Below, piece by piece: positions 59,671 to 61,375 of a stretch of DNA of 61,375 nucleotides. The position numbers were made by a program, and so were the translations under genes. Each line of letters opens with the position of its first letter. The stretch's first letter is position 1. Source of the DNA: an uncultured Bacilli bacterium (GTDB lineage Bacteria > Bacillota_I > Bacilli_A > RF39 > UBA660); contig CAJUGE010000016.1 of NCBI GenBank assembly GCA_910586295.1, forward strand, positions 1 through 61,375. Reading direction: 5' to 3'. The notes beneath the pieces are model-generated. The model did no database searches. It was not told the origin of the DNA and saw nothing but the letters and a program-made list of their open reading frames with translations.

Positions 59671-60926
59671 TGAAGTTTTGTATCAAAACATTAGGATGTA
59701 AAGTAAATACATATGAAAGTGAATATATACATAGCCTTTTCGTAAAGAAAGGGTTTTTACCTTGTGAAGAAAATGCAGATATATATATAATAAACACATG
59801 TACAGTAACAAACACAAGCGATAGAAAAAGTAGACAAGTAATTAACAGTACGAGAGAGTCCCATCCGAACAGTATAATTATTGTATGTGGTTGCTATGCG
59901 CAAAACTGTTATCAAACAGGCAAACTAGATAATATAAAAGCAGACATAATAATAGGAAACAAAGACAAAAGTAAAATACTTAAATACTTAGAAGAATACT
60001 TAACAAACAAAGAAAAAATAAATAACTTTCATGATTTAAAACATGTAGAATTTGAAAATATGGAAATAGAAGCAAAAGAAAATCGCACCAGAGCATTCGT
60101 AAAAATAGAAGATGGCTGTAACAATTTTTGTACTTATTGTATAATTCCTTATGTCAGAGGATGTGTAAGAAGTAAAGAATTTTCTAAAGTTATTGAAGAA
60201 GTTAAATCACTAGTAAAAAATGGGCATAAAGAAATAGTCCTCACAGGAATACATACAGGAGCTTATAACGATGGAAAACATAACTTTGCAGACTTATTAA
60301 AAGAACTTGTAAAAATACCTAATCTTCTAAGACTAAGAATATCATCTATAGAAATAAATGAGCTAAATGACAAAGTATTAAAAATATTTGAGGAAAGTGA
60401 CATTTTAGTTCCTCACTTACATGTTCCATTACAATCTGGCAGTGAAGAAATATTGAGACTAATGAACAGAAAATACAACAAAGATTTCTTTGAACAAAAA
60501 ATAGAAAAAATAAGAAAATTGAAAGAAAACATTAGCTTCACTACAGATGTAATAGTAGGCTTCCCAAACGAAACAGAAGAAATGTATAAAGAAAGTATAG
60601 AATTTATAAAGAAAATAGGATTTACAAAAGTACATGTATTTCCATATTCTGACAGAGATGGAACAACTGCTAGTAAAATGAAAAATAAAGTTGACGGGAA
60701 TATAAAAAAAAGAAGAGTACATGAACTTCTAGAATTATCTAAAGAATTAGAAGAGTCATTCTATACAAATTACTATGGTAAAATCATGGAAGTATTAATA
60801 GAAGAAGAAAAAGATGGTTACTTTATAGGTCACACTTCTAACTTCATTAAAGTAAAAATAAAAGGAAACTATGAAACCAACAAAATTTACAATATAATTC
60901 TTAATAAAGAAAACATAATAAATTAA
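59667..60926 (+). CDS. mtaB: tRNA t6A37 methylthiotransferase MtaB
   Basis: The 419-residue radical-SAM enzyme has the N-terminal methylthiotransferase domain with three Cys (IKTLGCKVNTYES, NTCTVTNTSDRKSRQ, VCGCYAQN), the radical-SAM cluster motif CNNFCTYCIIP, VLTGIHTGAYN, HLHVPLQSGSEEILRLMNRKY, TDVIVGFPNE and a short C-terminal TRAM-like end. It adds the methylthio group to t6A37 of lysine tRNA. Start is the ATG overlapping the previous stop (or the one right after it). Confidence 0.92.
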   Translation: MMKFCIKTLGCKVNTYESEYIHSLFVKKGFLPCEENADIYIINTCTVTNTSDRKSRQVINSTRESHPNSIIIVCGCYAQNCYQTGKLDNIKADIIIGNKDKSKILKYLEEYLTNKEKINNFHDLKHVEFENMEIEAKENRTRAFVKIEDGCNNFCTYCIIPYVRGCVRSKEFSKVIEEVKSLVKNGHKEIVLTGIHTGAYNDGKHNFADLLKELVKIPNLLRLRISSIEINELNDKVLKIFEESDILVPHLHVPLQSGSEEILRLMNRKYNKDFFEQKIEKIRKLKENISFTTDVIVGFPNETEEMYKESIEFIKKIGFTKVHVFPYSDRDGTTASKMKNKVDGNIKKRRVHELLELSKELEESFYTNYYGKIMEVLIEEEKDGYFIGHTSNFIKVKIKGNYETNKIYNIILNKENIIN

Positions 60927-60937
60927 AGGAAAAAATA

Positions 60938-61012
60938 ATGACACTTAATCTTATATTAATACATAATTACTTATCACATAAAAAGGGAAAGAAGAGTATT
61001 AATAAATTATAA
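60938..61012 (+). CDS. Possible small ORF after mtaB, 24 residues
   Basis: AAAGGAAAAAATA precedes an ATG that opens MTLNLILIHNYLSHKKGKKS followed by INKL and a stop. The ribosome binding site is fair, and the peptide has a hydrophobic start and basic end. It may be a real small protein or chance. The remaining 61013-61107 shows no feature. Confidence 0.25.
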   Translation: MTLNLILIHNYLSHKKGKKSINKL

Positions 61013-61107
61013 TTATTTAAACGATAAACAAATTTAACTGAAAAGAAAAAGCAATATCTAATTTGATTTTACAGTGATTTTAAAAGTTCCTAGTAACAAT
61101 TAGGGGC

Positions 61108-61137
61108 TTGACTCTTATAATATTATTGGAGTATAAT
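61108..61137 (+). promoter_or_regulatory. Promoter of the glyS transcript
   Basis: TTGACT, 18-nt spacer, TATAAT, just upstream of the T-box leader. Confidence 0.7.
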
Positions 61138-61143
61138 TAACTC

Positions 61144-61267
61144 ATTAAAGCGATAATGAAGTGGTGGAATACTTCTAGGCTATATATAAAGAAAGTAGAT
61201 TCTTCTTAGAATAAATTAGGTGGAACCGCGGGTAAGAGACTCGTCCTAATGTCTAAGGAGTTTTTTA
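61144..61267 (+). promoter_or_regulatory. Glycine T-box leader with terminator
   Basis: A short stem I region (AAAGCGATAATGAAG and onward) is followed by the T-box AGGTGGAACCGCG (61219-61231) and a terminator whose CCT/AGG and ACT/AGT arms precede a T-run at 61262-61267. Uncharged tRNA-Gly pairing with the T-box would switch the fold to the antiterminator and allow glyS expression. GGC at 61179-61181 is a candidate specifier, unproven. Only about 75 nt lie before the T-box, so stem I is short and no stem II is evident. Confidence 0.85.
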
Positions 61268-61287
61268 TTTTAAGGAGGAGAGATAAG

Positions 61288-61375
61288 ATGAAAACTGATT
61301 TAACTATGGAGAAGTTAGTTAATTTGTGTAAGCAATATGGATTTATATTTCAAGGAAGTGAAATATATGGAGGAC
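61288..61375 (+). CDS. glyS: Glycyl-tRNA synthetase, N-terminal part (cut by window end)
   Basis: After AAGGAGGAGAG an ATG opens MKTDLTMEKLVNLCKQYGFI and then FQGSEIYGG, the start of the dimeric, class II single-chain glycyl-tRNA synthetase (MEKL-x2-LC-x2-xGFIF-x-GSEIYGG). Only 29 codons are inside the window. It charges tRNA-Gly and is controlled by the T-box upstream. Confidence 0.9.
   Translation, partial: MKTDLTMEKLVNLCKQYGFIFQGSEIYGG

Overview
The window looks like a chromosome segment from an AT-rich, Gram-positive, probably endospore-forming member of the Bacillota, most likely an uncultured gut lineage of the Bacilli/Erysipelotrichia. The evidence is the low-GC coding style, recU beside a class A penicillin-binding protein, EzrA, FtsQ/DivIB, FtsA and FtsZ, a T-box in front of glycyl-tRNA synthetase, and three spore-coat-like genes: a CotF-type pair and a CotY/CotZ-type protein with a sigma-K-like promoter. 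TGA is used as an ordinary stop at several gene ends, so the standard bacterial code applies. No rRNA or tRNA gene was found.

Layout. 1-3.9 kb: a small unknown gene, then a polyphosphate-polymerase-like VTC protein, a DUF4956 membrane protein and a Cthe_2159-type beta-helix protein in one overlapping operon. 3.9-7.0 kb: an accessory island of decayed parts. It holds a broken replication-initiator-like gene followed by three sets of short tandem repeats (a likely plasmid origin relict), a frameshifted Abi_2/AbiF HEPN gene with two hairpin-U-tract repeat units upstream, and the 3' end of a group II intron. 7.0-10.4 kb: PBP1A and RecU on the minus strand. 10.8-15.3 kb: an unknown protein, a MoxR/AAA_5 ATPase and a possible degenerate VWA protein. 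15.4-22.4 kb: murG, ftsQ/divIB, a CBS-type Mn pyrophosphatase, ftsA, ftsZ and an unknown gene. 22.4-24.4 kb (minus): the coat protein pair, rpsD with its leader, and an unknown gene. 24.6-29.4 kb: ezrA, ftsK/spoIIIE, deoD. 29.5-33.9 kb: a VWA protein coupled to a 1,000-residue J-domain protein, then a small unknown. 34-39.2 kb: a MATE-cytidylate-kinase fusion, a RecB-like nuclease/HTH/membrane protein, and a DUF1703-type ATPase-nuclease. 39.4-43.9 kb: rpsL-rpsG-fusA-tuf with a small tuf-derived relict before tuf. 44-48 kb: a glucosaminidase-like protein, an SDR and a lipoprotein with a long repetitive tail. 48.2-51.2 kb: rpsO, pnp and an unknown. 51.2-52 kb: a complete type III toxin-antitoxin locus (ToxI repeats and ToxN). 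52-53.5 kb (minus): an EIIB-like membrane protein, an unknown and a CotZ-like coat protein. 53.6-61.4 kb: an unknown, topA, a nucleoside deoxyribosyltransferase-like gene, two small membrane-anchored proteins, rsmE, an acidic membrane protein, mtaB and the start of glyS behind a T-box.

The most interesting theme is RNA antitoxins. One window carries both an intact ToxIN locus (three 36-nt repeats, terminator, toxin) and a second protein-RNA pair: a HEPN RNase of the Abi_2/AbiF type, frameshifted at an A7 tract, preceded by two near-identical 38-nt hairpin units that each have their own promoter-like sequence and U-tract. The AbiF family has been proposed as the ancestor of Cas13, so this small two-copy RNA arrangement deserves a close look. 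Other points of interest are the VWA/J-domain and MoxR/VWA-like gene sets, the MATE-kinase fusion, the nuclease-HTH-membrane protein, and the 39-nt tuf duplication between fusA and tuf.
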